Positions 1-8,626 are shown, numbered from the stretch's first letter. The stretch is 64,000 nt of DNA from Azolla caroliniana (GCA_043228905.1 JBHGNT010000021.1:12710001-12774000); one strand, 5' to 3'. Notes: generated by a model not told the origin, from the sequence alone. Program-made: numbers and translations.

Positions 1-544
1 GCCCGTCTTCGGTTTCCAGCAAGAGGCCCACTTGCTCCCGATCCCGCTCGTCGACCGACTTGACAAACAGCAAGACCCGGCTCGTGTCCAGGATGGTTCG
101 GTCGAGCGCCGAAAGGCGCGCAAAGTTTTCCTCGAACTCCCGGAGGAGTGCCGACGCGTTTCTTCCCTTCCCCGGGGACTCCACCCATTCCATGAACCTT
201 CGCTTCGAAAGCCGGAGCGTGTCGTCCAGCCCGTATTTCTCTAGGAGCCGACCTTCGAACTCCTCCCAGGTACGGCTCTCCGCCCGCACCTCGAGCACCT
301 CCGCATGGATGCTCGGCATCGCCACTCGGGGAAATCCGGCAAGACGCCTTCCTTCCGGAATGTCCCGCATCAGCATCTCTGCACCGTAGGACGCCAAATA
401 CTTCGTGGCATCCTTCCCATCGAACCGGCCGATCGTACCGACGACCGCCTCAATAGCTCTGTCGAGGGCACCGGTGCTCTCGCGCGCGTTTACAATCCGA
501 TCCACGGCCGAAGCCATGGCCTCTGCGAGATCCGACCCCCTCAT
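1..544 (-). CDS. Gag-like protein of LTR element A (partial, runs off window)
   Basis: Open frame on the minus strand from an ATG at 544-542 to the window edge, about 181 codons without a stop. It starts 24 nt downstream of the primer-binding-like site, as expected for gag. The protein is an acidic, helical Gag-like chain with the blocks FPRVAMPSIHAEVLEV, WEEFEGRLLEKYGLDD and FMEWVESPGKGRN, which recur almost unchanged in element Q at 62465-63016 and, more diverged, in element B at 1399-2115. No zinc knuckle is reached inside the window; in Q it follows about 280 codons from the start. Identity as Gag rests on position after the LTR and primer site and on the CCHC knuckle in the Q copy. This is the least damaged copy of this Gag in the window. 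Confidence 0.7.
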   Translation of the reverse strand, partial: MRGSDLAEAMASAVDRIVNARESTGALDRAIEAVVGTIGRFDGKDATKYLASYGAEMLMRDIPEGRRLAGFPRVAMPSIHAEVLEVRAESRTWEEFEGRLLEKYGLDDTLRLSKRRFMEWVESPGKGRNASALLREFEENFARLSALDRTILDTSRVLLFVKSVDERDREQVGLLLETEDG

Positions 545-567
545 CTTCTGCTCTTCTGCCGCCTCTT

Positions 568-584
568 TCACGTCGGGTTCACCA
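568..584 (-). other. Candidate primer-binding site of element A
   Basis: On the minus strand TGGTGAACCCGACGTGA begins three bases after the end of the LTR. The same 17 bases occur at the same place in element Q (62398-62414), and its last part is seen next to the start of B at 1377. It begins with TGG as a site pairing with a tRNA 3' CCA would. I could not assign the tRNA. Confidence 0.6.
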
Positions 585-587
585 AGA

Positions 588-1376
588 TGTCGGGATATTA
601 TGCAAGTGCGTGTGGAATCGAGGCGGGACCGCGGGGGTCTCGAACCAAAGAGCAAGCGAGGGAGGGGAAAGAGAGAGAACCGGCTACGCAGGACCGGGGT
701 ACACAGGGACACGGCCCTTCAGCACGGAGAACACGAACAGACACCGACACAGACAGATGCGAATGGCTAAATGTGTATATTAAGAAAAACGGCTAACACG
801 ACTACAACCCTCGACGGGGCACAGGTTGGTTACGACCGAACAGGCCGGCGAACAGATGCCGATGCCTGTTCACTTCGACGCTCAAAGGGGCTGTAGCTGG
901 TCGGAGGTGCTGCCGGAAGCACTCGGGCGTTCCTCGAAAACAGCGCGAGCCTCCTCGGAACCCTGCACGGAAAGCTATGGGGCTCAAGAAGGAAGGAAAC
1001 AGAGAGCGAAGCGTCCAGAAACGGTCCGGCAGCACTTCGTCCTCTCTGCGCGAGATATCCCTGCAACAGCTCTTTCCCGCTCCTTATATATGCCGACGAG
1101 CAGGCCGTCCTGTCAGCTTTATTCCCTGTCCCTTTTGGACAGGGATCCGCTCCGTTTTTCACGCATCCGCGTAGTTACGCCGCCGACTCGTACAGTTCGC
1201 GCGCGCGACCGAAAAGACTGTTCGCGCGGTCTTTGTCTCCACTTGAGTTAGGGCCCGTTCCTGCCGATTATCCTCCTAATTCGCTTCTATGTACTACTTG
1301 GAGCGTGCGCGCGTGAAGAACCGGTTCCCACGCCTTGGTGCGCCGATTCCGCCTATGGACGGTTTTCTTCACGACA
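588..1376 (-). repeat. 5' LTR of element A (789 bp)
   Basis: On the minus strand it begins TGTCGTGAAGAAAACCG and ends CCCGACA, giving 5-bp inverted ends TGTCG/CGACA. The start matches the LTRs of B (10807) and Q (61138, 61773), including the following CCATAGGCGGA block. A TATA box (TATATAAG on the minus strand) lies near 1083-1092. The right flank is ACGT, and the sequence resumes at 1377 inside the primer site region of the sibling element B. The second LTR lies outside the window. Confidence 0.8.
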
Positions 1377-1398
1377 ACGTGAAGGGCGGCAAGGGAGC

Positions 1399-2115
1399 AT
1401 GGAGATGGAAGAAGACTTCGACTTTGAGGAGATGATGGCAAAGATCGTGATGGAAGCCGGACGGAAGATGGCGAAGCGAGATGTGGCTCAACAAGCCGTC
1501 GAAAGGGTGGTCGATCGAGTCGGCCGGTTCAATGGGAATGAGGTCCTAAAAATTTTGGGAGCCTACAAGGCCGAGATGGCGAAAGGGGGCGTAGACGAGG
1601 CGATGCGGCTAGAGTAATTTCCTCGAGTGGCGGCCGTATCGGTGCACAAGGAGGTCAAGGAGCTACGAGAAGCTCATGAGTCATGGGTGTCCTTTGAGGG
1701 AGCCCTATTGGAGGCGTACGGGTACACAAAACCGGAAGGAAGAGGTCAACATGAGTTCGATCGGTGGGTGTGCCGGCAACATGATGCGAGGCGGTCGGCC
1801 ACAACACGGCCCGCGAGCGGCGGAGAAGAGAGAACGGCGAGTGAGTACGCACTACCGCCGGAAGAGAGCTCAACGCAAAACGGTTCGGAGGAGCTCGACC
1901 TAGAGGTGCTAATACGGGAGGCATGCAGGCTTGTGAAGGCGAAAATCAGAGCCGAAGAAGGGCTTGTTATGGAGTCGGGCCGGAGGCGATCGGAGGATGC
2001 AGATGAAGAAGCCTCCCTAGACGTAGAAGACGGGGGCCTATACGGAGGCCGAAAGAGCGTACGACGGCAACATGGGAGAGGGTGCGGAGCAAGCAACCCT
2101 CTTGCCTTGCGGTGA
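1399..2115 (+). pseudogene. gag relic of element B
   Basis: Reading frame from an ATG at 1399, with one in-frame TAA at 1615-1617, to a stop at 2113-2115. The block FPRVAAVSVHKEVKELREA, then FEGALLEAYGY, aligns with FPRVAMPSIHAEVLEV and FEGRLLEKYG in element A and places it in the same Gag superfamily. After the homologous block the protein becomes acidic and low in complexity (E, D, R and S rich). No zinc knuckle is present, so the RNA-binding part is missing or replaced. The stop separates residue 72 from the rest, so either the copy is dead or the downstream part starts separately. Confidence 0.65.
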
Positions 2116-2197
2116 AGGGTCGGCCATGGAGGCCGGTAACTAAGGATTCGAGACACGGCAGCCCAAAACATCAAGTGGGAAGGCGAGTGGCCGAAAC

Positions 2198-2848
2198 GAC
2201 GACGAAGGGGAGGCGACAAGCATAATTGAGGCTTGCATAATCGGAGGCGGGTTAGCCGCGGACAACGACGTCCGAACAGAAGCGGCTACGGACACAACAA
2301 GCGGCGGTGCCGGGTCCTTACCCACACCGGTCCTAGAGGCTCCGGCGGCCGGCCCGAGTGCCGGCATGAGACCTAGAGCAACGGGTGGTGACGGCAGCAA
2401 GGCGGGCTACCATGACGGGGAGAACGACGACGAAGGGGAGGCGGCAAGCATAATTGAGGCTTGCATAATCGGAGGCGGGTTAGCCGCGAACAACGACGTC
2501 CGAACGGAAGCGGCTACAGACACAACGAGTGGCGGTGCCGGGTCCTTACCCACACCGGTCCTAGAGGCTCCGGCGGCCGGCCCGAGTGCCGGCATGAGAC
2601 CTAGAGCGACGGGCAGTGGTGGCGGCAAGGCGGGCTACCACAACGGCGAGAACGATGACGAAGGGGAGGCGGCAAGCATAATTGAGGCTTGCATAATCGG
2701 AGGCGGGTTAGCTGCGGACAATGACGTCCGAACGGAAGCGGCTACGGACACAACGAGCGGCGGTGCCGGGTCCTTACCCACACCGGTCCTAGAGGCTTCG
2801 GCGGCCGGCCCGAGTGCCGGCATGAGACCTAGAGCGACGGGCAGTGGC
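2198..2848 (+). repeat. In-frame tandem repeat of 228 bp (76 residues)
   Basis: Three tandem copies are visible, anchored by CGAAGGGGAG at 2203, 2431 and 2659, which gives an exact 228-bp period (76 codons). Each codes for a unit running from MRPRATG through GEAASIIEACIIGGG to LPTPVLEA and AAGPSAG. Copies 2 and 3 are nearly identical. A fourth, more diverged copy was split by insertion of D and continues at 8627; the frame is kept across the insertion site. The repeat is rich in Gly, Ala, Thr and acidic residues and has no fold I recognise. Confidence 0.85.
2844..2848 (+). repeat. Target-site duplication of element D, left copy
   Basis: GTGGC at 2844-2848 is repeated at 8622-8626, directly after the other LTR of D. 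A perfect 5-bp duplication confirms both ends of D. Confidence 0.95.
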
Positions 2849-2985
2849 TGTCAGGAACTCTATTAAGGCAGAGAAGGAATTAGTACTAAAAGAAGGATTA
2901 GTACTATTGTTGGAGAATAGTACTAAGACAGAGAAGGATTAGTACTATGAGAGGTGTCGAACTTTGAGAGAAGGAATGAGTGAGT

Positions 2986-3021
<36 letters not shown>

Positions 3022-3311
3022 TGATGCGAAAGATATATGTATTATATGAAGGAAGATATACAACAGTAGTTAGAAGGCTTAAGACTGGCGTTGAACCGAT
3101 TTGGTTCGAACTAATGCCTTGCGCCTCCTTTTATAGTGTCTTCAGGAATACTCCTGAAGTTTCTAGAATGTTCCAGAGAAATCTGGAATATACATCAATT
3201 TCCCAATAAAACCTAAATGAAAATAATATCCTTCAAATTACAATTCATAACCTAATGGTAAAGTCTCGACCCGTGTAACAAAAGGTTATGGGTTCGAGTC
3301 TAGTTATGACA
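2849..3311 (-). repeat. 3' LTR of element D
   Basis: 463 bp; on the minus strand it runs TGTCATAACT to AGTTCCTGACA. It holds a (GA)n run at 2991-3016, a TATA box, the hairpin around the predicted RNA start and four TAGTACTA palindromes at 2881-2947. The U3 end (3248-3311) contains an antisense tRNA-like module. It reads as identical to the copy at 8159-8621. Confidence 0.95.
3248..3301 (+). other. tRNA-like A-box/B-box module in D 3' LTR (antisense to element)
   Basis: TAACCTAATGG (3248-3258) resembles a Pol III A box, and GGTTCGAGTCT (3291-3301) is close to the B-box consensus GGTTCGANTCC. Spacing is 43 nt, as in tRNA genes. No acceptor stem can be formed, so it is not a tRNA gene. The B box ends 10 bp from the LTR terminus. 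Confidence 0.6.
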
Positions 3312-6300
3312 CTATCCCCCCTTTAAAACGACGAGTTCCACGAGTCGTTTTGGATTGAGGACCCGGTTTCTCGGGATATCGTCGATGGAAGTCTTCTAGA
3401 AGAGCACGAGCATTGGTCACATTCTCGATCGGTTCCCAAGTACGCTCGCTGGGACTATATCCTAGCCAATCGACTAGATAGTAGAGCTTGTTGCGAACAA
3501 TCTTGGAATCGAGGATGGCAGCGACCTCATACTCAGGTCCATCTTCGAGCTCGATAGGAGGTGGTGGTTGTATAGTACGTCCTGGGATAGTGCTCTCGTG
3601 ATAGGGTTCGAGGAGAGAACTATGAAACACCGGATGTATCCGAAGTTGCGGAGGTAGCTCGAGACGAAAAGCGACATCATTAATCTTCCCGATAATACGG
3701 AAAGGACCTAATCGCCGATAATCCAACTTCTCACATGGGCGAGTAGTCTTGATGTGTCGTCGTAGCAGCCACACCCGATCTCCAATGTTAAAACTGGATG
3801 GAAGTCGATGACGATCTGCGTAGTCCTTGTGTGATTGTTGAGCTTGCTGGAGTTGAGTAGATAAATCCGCTTGTATCTTGCGTAACCGCTCCAAACGATC
3901 CTCCGCGCAAGGATTTGTGGACACTTCTGGGGTTTCAAGGACACACCACCGGGGATGATATCCCGTATAAGCGTAGAATGGCGTGACTTTAGTCGATGCG
4001 TGGATAGCGTTATTATAGGCAAATTCGGCGAACTGAAGAATATCTGCCCAGTCATTCTGATGATAGTTGAGAAAGCACCGCAGATACTGCTCCAGTGTTT
4101 GATTTGTTCGTTCGGCTTGACCGTCGGTTTGTGGGTGGTAGCCGGAGGAGAGGTTACAAGTGACCTTCAGCATTTTAAAAAGGTGCTTCCAGAATTTTGA
4201 CACAAACTGGGGTCCACGATCGCTGATGATATTATCAGGGAGTCCATGATGCCGACATACTTCCCGCATGACAATTTCGGCGGTGTCTTCACTAGATATT
4301 TCTTTAGTACAGGGTAAGAAATGAGCCATCTTCGTATATCGATCCACCACTGTGAGAATCGCACTGAATCCCTTAGAGACTGGAAGATCTGTAATGAAGT
4401 CAAGAGCAATGGATTGCCATGGCTTGCTTGGAATTGGTAATGGTTCTAATAAACCATATGGATGATGTCTTGGCATTTTCGCTCTGCAGCATGTATCGCA
4501 AGTCCGAACAAAATCTTCGACAAATTGTCGCATACGGGGCCACCAGAATGATCGTTGTACTAAATCTAATGTTTTAGTACTACCAAAATGTCCTGCTGTA
4601 TATGTGTCATGGCAATTTTGTACTACTCGAAGGCGGCAAGAACCATTAGGAACATACAAAAGTTCTTTAAAGAAGAGTAATCCATCACAGTATTTGAATT
4701 GCCGATAATCCGTACCTGGTGATTGTGATTGTGAACATGACGCTCGAGAGGGGTCAATTTGTGCTAGTATAGCTTGGGCGAAAGCGTCAGTCTTCAAGTC
4801 CTCACGTATAGTATTGGTAATGTCGGAATCCACGGGCATGTCAAAGACCTGTGCTGCTTGCAGTCGTGCTGGACCCAAGATTACTTGCTTCTGGTTATCG
4901 AAAGCTGGCTCACCGGGACGTGGTGTTAGATACGAACGCCGTGATAATGCATCTGCCTTCCCTTGGTGCTTCCCCGGACGATATGTAATTTTGAAGTCGA
5001 AGCGTGTGAGGAAGTGGGCCCACCGAGCTTGACGTCGATTCAGTACACGAGCATCTTGAAAGTAGGCAAGGTTCTTGTGGTCACTGAATACAGTGACCTG
5101 ATGAGGAGATCCCTCCAGGAAATGCCTCCATTGCATAAAAGAATCAACTATTGCTAATAGCTCTTTATCATGAATTTCGTAGTTGATTTCGGCGGCGTCA
5201 AACTTACGGGAGTGGAAAGCCACAGGATGTAGCTTCTCGTCGTTACCCTGTTGTGACAGAATGCTCCCCAATGCGAAATCCGATGCGTCAGCTTCGATAA
5301 TGAATGGTTTTTCCGGATCCACATGACCTAAAATTGGAGCTGATGTAAACGCCTTCTTAAGACTCTCGAAAGCCATGTCCGTCTCTTTAGACCAAATGAA
5401 TGATTGTCCCTTCCTGGTGAGCTGTGTGAGAGGCAGCACAATTTTTGAGTAATTTTGTATGAACTTTCGGTAAAAATTTGCAAAGCCTAGGAAGCATTGC
5501 ACATCCCGCACCGAATGCGGAGTGTGCCATTCTATCACCGTTTTGACCTTGGCTGGGTCCATAGATATGCCTTCTGAGGAGATGACATAGCCGAGAAATT
5601 CCACTTGGTTGCACCCGAAACTACATTTCTCCAACTTTGCATACAGACCATGTTCTCGAAGTCGTTTTAGTACTAATAGTACATGAGAATCATGTTCTTC
5701 TTGGGTCTTTGAATAAACCAGTAGATCATCCAAATAGATGATCAAAAAATCATCCAAGAGATCTCGAAATATATCATTCGCCATGTGCTGGAAGACTGCC
5801 GGCGCATTAGTGAGTCCGAACGGCATGACCGTATACTCGAAGTGCCCATATCTGGTGCGAAACGCGGTCTTCCATTCATCTCCTGGTCGGATCCGTACGA
5901 GGTTATAGGCTCCTCGTAAGTCGATCTTCGTGAAGAACCTGGCACCGTTGATCCGTTCTAAAAGACTTGAGATAAGGGGAAGAGCATACCTATTTCTTAC
6001 TGTGACCTTATTCAAGCCACGGTAATCTACAACGAGTCGAAGCGAGCCATCTTTTTTCTTGACGAAGAAAATGGGTGCGCCGGCTGGAGATTTCGAATGC
6101 CGAATGAAACCGTTCTCCAAATTCTCCTCTATATAGGCTCGAAGGACTTCTAGCTCGGTTGGTGACAAATTGTAGATCGGCCCCCATGGCGGCTCTTTTC
6201 CCGGTTGTAAGTCGATGGCGCAATCGTACGGCCGATGATGAGGAAGTGTGTTGGCTTGTACTTTATCGAACACATCAGCATACTGACGATACTTCTCGGG

Positions 6301-6861
6301 AAGTTGAACGGTGGACTCCTCTTTGGTGGTGTTGGAGGGTTGTACTGATATTGCGAAGAGAAACATTTCCTCCTTGCGCCCTTCCTCACGCAACTGACGT
6401 AGCGAAATGGTTGCAACCTTCTGGGTAGATCCTTGGGTTTGTCGCAACCGGATTTCCCTTGTCCTCCAATCTATGTCTGGGTTATGTAACTCGAACCATG
6501 GTAATCCTAAAACTATGGGATGTTCTGGAATACTAATAATATTAAATGATACTACACATGTTAAGTTATCTAGGACAATATTAACGGGTTCCGACTCTTC
6601 TATGATATTACCAGAAGCAATGGGACGACCATCAATGACTACTACTGAGGCTGGACATGGGAGCTTTCTGAGAGATATCTGATGAGCTCGGGCAAAATTC
6701 CTATCCATGAAGCAAGAATTAGCTCCGGAATCTAGAAGGGCTAAGGTATGTACTGGAGGGGTACTTTTAGTACTAACTGCTACTTGGGCTACGAACACAT
6801 CACTAACTTGCTTAGAGGGAATGGAACCACTAATGGGCTGCACAGATCTAGGGCTGTCCAA
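3304..6861 (-). CDS. pol: Pol polyprotein of element D (PR-RT-RH-INT-chromodomain)
   Basis: The frame holds 1185 codons counted from a TTG at 6861. It is open further back to the gag overlap near 6894, so expression is most likely by -1 frameshifting from gag rather than by its own start. Visible sites: protease LLDSGA at about residue 44; reverse transcriptase YLDD at 376-379; RNase H DASDFA at 525 and FSDHKN at 594; integrase zinc finger with H751, H758, C788 and C791, then D821, D881 and E917 (D,D35E spacing); LGPF of the GPY/F module near 1051; and a chromodomain at about 1110-1162 with YLVDWLGY and TWEP. Nothing essential is missing. The last codons run through the polypurine tract AAAGGGGGGATAG and the TAA lies seven bases inside the 3' LTR. 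The chromodomain is expected to guide integration towards modified histones. Confidence 0.93.
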   Translation of the reverse strand: MDSPRSVQPISGSIPSKQVSDVFVAQVAVSTKSTPPVHTLALLDSGANSCFMDRNFARAHQISLRKLPCPASVVVIDGRPIASGNIIEESEPVNIVLDNLTCVVSFNIISIPEHPIVLGLPWFELHNPDIDWRTREIRLRQTQGSTQKVATISLRQLREEGRKEEMFLFAISVQPSNTTKEESTVQLPEKYRQYADVFDKVQANTLPHHRPYDCAIDLQPGKEPPWGPIYNLSPTELEVLRAYIEENLENGFIRHSKSPAGAPIFFVKKKDGSLRLVVDYRGLNKVTVRNRYALPLISSLLERINGARFFTKIDLRGAYNLVRIRPGDEWKTAFRTRYGHFEYTVMPFGLTNAPAVFQHMANDIFRDLLDDFLIIYLDDLLVYSKTQEEHDSHVLLVLKRLREHGLYAKLEKCSFGCNQVEFLGYVISSEGISMDPAKVKTVIEWHTPHSVRDVQCFLGFANFYRKFIQNYSKIVLPLTQLTRKGQSFIWSKETDMAFESLKKAFTSAPILGHVDPEKPFIIEADASDFALGSILSQQGNDEKLHPVAFHSRKFDAAEINYEIHDKELLAIVDSFMQWRHFLEGSPHQVTVFSDHKNLAYFQDARVLNRRQARWAHFLTRFDFKITYRPGKHQGKADALSRRSYLTPRPGEPAFDNQKQVILGPARLQAAQVFDMPVDSDITNTIREDLKTDAFAQAILAQIDPSRASCSQSQSPGTDYRQFKYCDGLLFFKELLYVPNGSCRLRVVQNCHDTYTAGHFGSTKTLDLVQRSFWWPRMRQFVEDFVRTCDTCCRAKMPRHHPYGLLEPLPIPSKPWQSIALDFITDLPVSKGFSAILTVVDRYTKMAHFLPCTKEISSEDTAEIVMREVCRHHGLPDNIISDRGPQFVSKFWKHLFKMLKVTCNLSSGYHPQTDGQAERTNQTLEQYLRCFLNYHQNDWADILQFAEFAYNNAIHASTKVTPFYAYTGYHPRWCVLETPEVSTNPCAEDRLERLRKIQADLSTQLQQAQQSHKDYADRHRLPSSFNIGDRVWLLRRHIKTTRPCEKLDYRRLGPFRIIGKINDVAFRLELPPQLRIHPVFHSSLLEPYHESTIPGRTIQPPPPIELEDGPEYEVAAILDSKIVRNKLYYLVDWLGYSPSERTWEPIENVTNARALLEDFHRRYPEKPGPQSKTTRGTRRFKGGIVS

Positions 6862-6900
6862 CCAAACGGCTCCTATTTTGGCTGGACTTAGTCGTTTAAC
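6856..6900 (-). promoter_or_regulatory. Candidate -1 ribosomal frameshift signal joining gag and pol of D
   Basis: On the minus strand the heptamer GTTAAAC (6894-6900) sits in the gag frame as G TTA AAC, two codons before the gag stop. A 6-nt spacer follows, then an 11-bp stem (arms 6877-6887 and 6856-6866, one G-U pair) with a 10-nt loop. Pol is in the -1 frame. GUUAAAC is the known slippery heptamer of equine arteritis virus. The same heptamer, spacer length and stem occur in element G at 36148-36192. Confidence 0.8.
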
Positions 6901-8057
6901 TCTTCTTCTAATTGGCTAAGGACATCAAATTTGTTTGCGAGATTCAGACTATTAGTACTATTAGGACTATTATGACTATGAGGACTATCAGAGATTCCTA
7001 CTGAAATAGACTCGGGTTTAGTATAGTCAGAACTAACAACGACTTGGTTTACCTGCCTTCTTGGTCTATGGGGACAGTTTATCGCGATATGCCCTGGTCC
7101 ACCGCAATAAAGGCATAATCGGTTTGTTCGGCGTCGTTGCTTTTCCTCCTCCGATAGCGGCCCACGACGACGTGTAGTGTCAATTTCCATTGGAGTTGGA
7201 GTACTTACTGGAGGCGCATTATGTGACTCCCTTTGAAAAGGTTTTGCTACCACTGAGGCATAGGTAGGCTCGGATCTTGCCCTCGGCATCTGAAATTGTC
7301 GTTCCGAACGTCGCTCGAAGAGGCGGTTGTCACATCTGACCGCTCGACTGATTGCTTCTGTTAATGATTTTGGCTCTTCAGGGAAAGTCAAGAGTAAATC
7401 CTTGACATCGTTGCGTAGACCATAGCGGAACTGCTCCATCAATGCTTGATCATCCCAGGGGATATCGGCGGCGAGTAGGCGGAAATCTGCAGCATATGCG
7501 GAGGCTGGACGGTCACCTTGGCGTAATCGCCGGATTTTGTTGATTGCAGTCCTTATGCTGTCAGTATCTCCAAAACATGCTTTAAACTCACTTATGAATT
7601 CTTCAAAATTATTTAGTACTGGAGATTCCTTTTCTAGTAGCGGAGCGAACCATGCTAATGCTGAGCCATTTAACAACGTGCCTACTAAACCCACTCGTGA
7701 TGCATCGGTGGGATATCGGGACGGATGCATTTGAATAACTAACCGTACCTGGTTAAGAAACCCTCTAAACTGCGATCGCGTTCCATCGAACTTCGTGGGA
7801 AGGCCAATCTTGGGTTCTTTATGAATCCCTTGTGCTCCGTGCCCTTGTTGTTGCATTGCTACGATGGTTGCTTCGAGTTGTTGCACGCGTAACGCAAGTT
7901 CCCCATGCTGTTGTTGCGTTTGCTGCTTTTCTAAGGAAATTTGCTGAAGATCCCCCAACAAGCGTTGATTTTCTTGTTCCAAAGCATGAAACTTCTCTTT
8001 CAAGCATTGAAATTCCGAGAAAACGGATTGATACTCTTCAGCGCTAACGGTGGCCAT
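6888..8057 (-). CDS. gag: Gag of element D
   Basis: Starts at ATG 8057, about 100 nt after the LTR, and ends TAA at 6888-6890, 389 residues. Residues 10-70 form a heptad-rich coiled coil (EKFHALEQENQRLLGDLQQ and on). The central part (GLPTKFDGTRSQFRGFLNQV through RYGLRNDVKDLLLTFPE) is the retrotransposon capsid fold seen in Ty3 and PEG10-type Gags. A single zinc knuckle, CLYCGGPGHIAINC (CX2CX4HX4C), lies near residues 316-329, followed by a Ser/Asn-rich tail. It should package the genomic RNA in cytoplasmic particles. All expected parts are intact. Confidence 0.93.
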   Translation of the reverse strand: MATVSAEEYQSVFSEFQCLKEKFHALEQENQRLLGDLQQISLEKQQTQQQHGELALRVQQLEATIVAMQQQGHGAQGIHKEPKIGLPTKFDGTRSQFRGFLNQVRLVIQMHPSRYPTDASRVGLVGTLLNGSALAWFAPLLEKESPVLNNFEEFISEFKACFGDTDSIRTAINKIRRLRQGDRPASAYAADFRLLAADIPWDDQALMEQFRYGLRNDVKDLLLTFPEEPKSLTEAISRAVRCDNRLFERRSERQFQMPRARSEPTYASVVAKPFQRESHNAPPVSTPTPMEIDTTRRRGPLSEEEKQRRRTNRLCLYCGGPGHIAINCPHRPRRQVNQVVVSSDYTKPESISVGISDSPHSHNSPNSTNSLNLANKFDVLSQLEEELND

Positions 8058-8144
8058 GGGATGAAGGAAAAGGGAAATAAGAGACTAGTAGGAAAGGAGG
8101 GAGACAGAAGGAAGAGGGAGAGAAAAGACCAGACAGGCACCCAG

Positions 8145-8156
8145 AAATCGGTTCAA
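8145..8156 (-). other. Self-priming primer-binding site of D
   Basis: On the minus strand TTGAACCGATTT begins two bases after the 5' LTR. It is exactly complementary to AAATCGGTTCAA at 8412-8401 of the same LTR, which starts 33 nt after the TATA box, where the RNA should begin. No tRNA 3'-end complement (TGG...) is present. This is the Tf1-type self-priming arrangement. Confidence 0.8.
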
Positions 8157-8295
8157 ACTGTCAGGAACTCTATTAAGGCAGAGAAGGAATTAGTACTAAA
8201 AGAAGGATTAGTACTATTGTTGGAGAATAGTACTAAGACAGAGAAGGATTAGTACTATGAGAGGTGTCGAACTTTGAGAGAAGGAATGAGTGAGT

Positions 8296-8331
<36 letters not shown>

Positions 8332-8400
8332 TGATGCGAAAGATATATGTATTATATGAAGGAAGATATACAACAGTAGTTAGAAGGCTTAAGACTGGCG

Positions 8401-8446
8401 TTGAACCGATTTGGTTCGAACTAATGCCTTGCGCCTCCTTTTATAG
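8401..8446 (-). promoter_or_regulatory. TATA box and predicted RNA start of D
   Basis: On the minus strand CTATAAAAG (8446-8438) is followed at 30-33 nt by ACCAAATCGGTTCAAC, which forms one arm of a short hairpin (GTTCGAACC pairing with GGTTCAAC) and is the complement of the primer site. The same 33-nt spacing is found in G (33024 to 32991). Confidence 0.75.
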
Positions 8447-8557
8447 TGTCTTCAGGAATACTCCTGAAGTTTCTAGAATGTTCCAGAGAAATCTGGAATA
8501 TACATCAATTTCCCAATAAAACCTAAATGAAAATAATATCCTTCAAATTACAATTCA

Positions 8558-8611
8558 TAACCTAATGGTAAAGTCTCGACCCGTGTAACAAAAGGTTATG
8601 GGTTCGAGTCT
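8558..8611 (+). other. tRNA-like A-box/B-box module in D 5' LTR
   Basis: Second copy of the module at 3248-3301: A box 8558-8568, B box 8601-8611. It points outward from the element, so a Pol III transcript from it would run into the flanking DNA. Confidence 0.6.
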
Positions 8612-8626
8612 AGTTATGACAGTGGC

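Larger units (their letters stand above)
2849..8621 (-). mobile_element. Element D: complete chromodomain Ty3/gypsy retrotransposon (chromovirus)
   Basis: The element is 5773 bp with two 463-bp LTRs that read as identical, a perfect GTGGC target duplication, a 389-residue Gag frame and an 1185-residue Pol frame. Domain order is protease, reverse transcriptase, RNase H, integrase, chromodomain, which defines chromoviruses. A self-priming primer site, a TATA box, a -1 frameshift signal and a polypurine tract are all present. It is inserted in the fourth 76-residue repeat of B. Identical LTRs and open frames mean a very recent insertion; the element may still be competent. Its nearest relative here is the decayed G. 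Confidence 0.95.
8159..8621 (-). repeat. 5' LTR of element D
   Basis: 463 bp, reads as identical to 2849-3311. It directly precedes the self-priming site and gag. The right flank GTGGC (8622-8626) is the second target duplication. Confidence 0.95.

Noticed and set aside
604-660. B-box-like GGTTCGAGACC in the LTR of A
   Set aside because: It is a variant of GGTCCAAGACC, a block shared by the B and Q LTRs, has no A box upstream, and is better explained as LTR sequence.
1746-2219. Long minus-strand open frame opposite the gag of B
   Set aside because: Shadow of a GC-rich coding frame; Pro/Ser/Arg-rich with no motif.
2198-2848. CRISPR-like or satellite array
   Set aside because: The 228-bp units have no spacers, keep a reading frame and number only three to four; they are coding repeats of element B.
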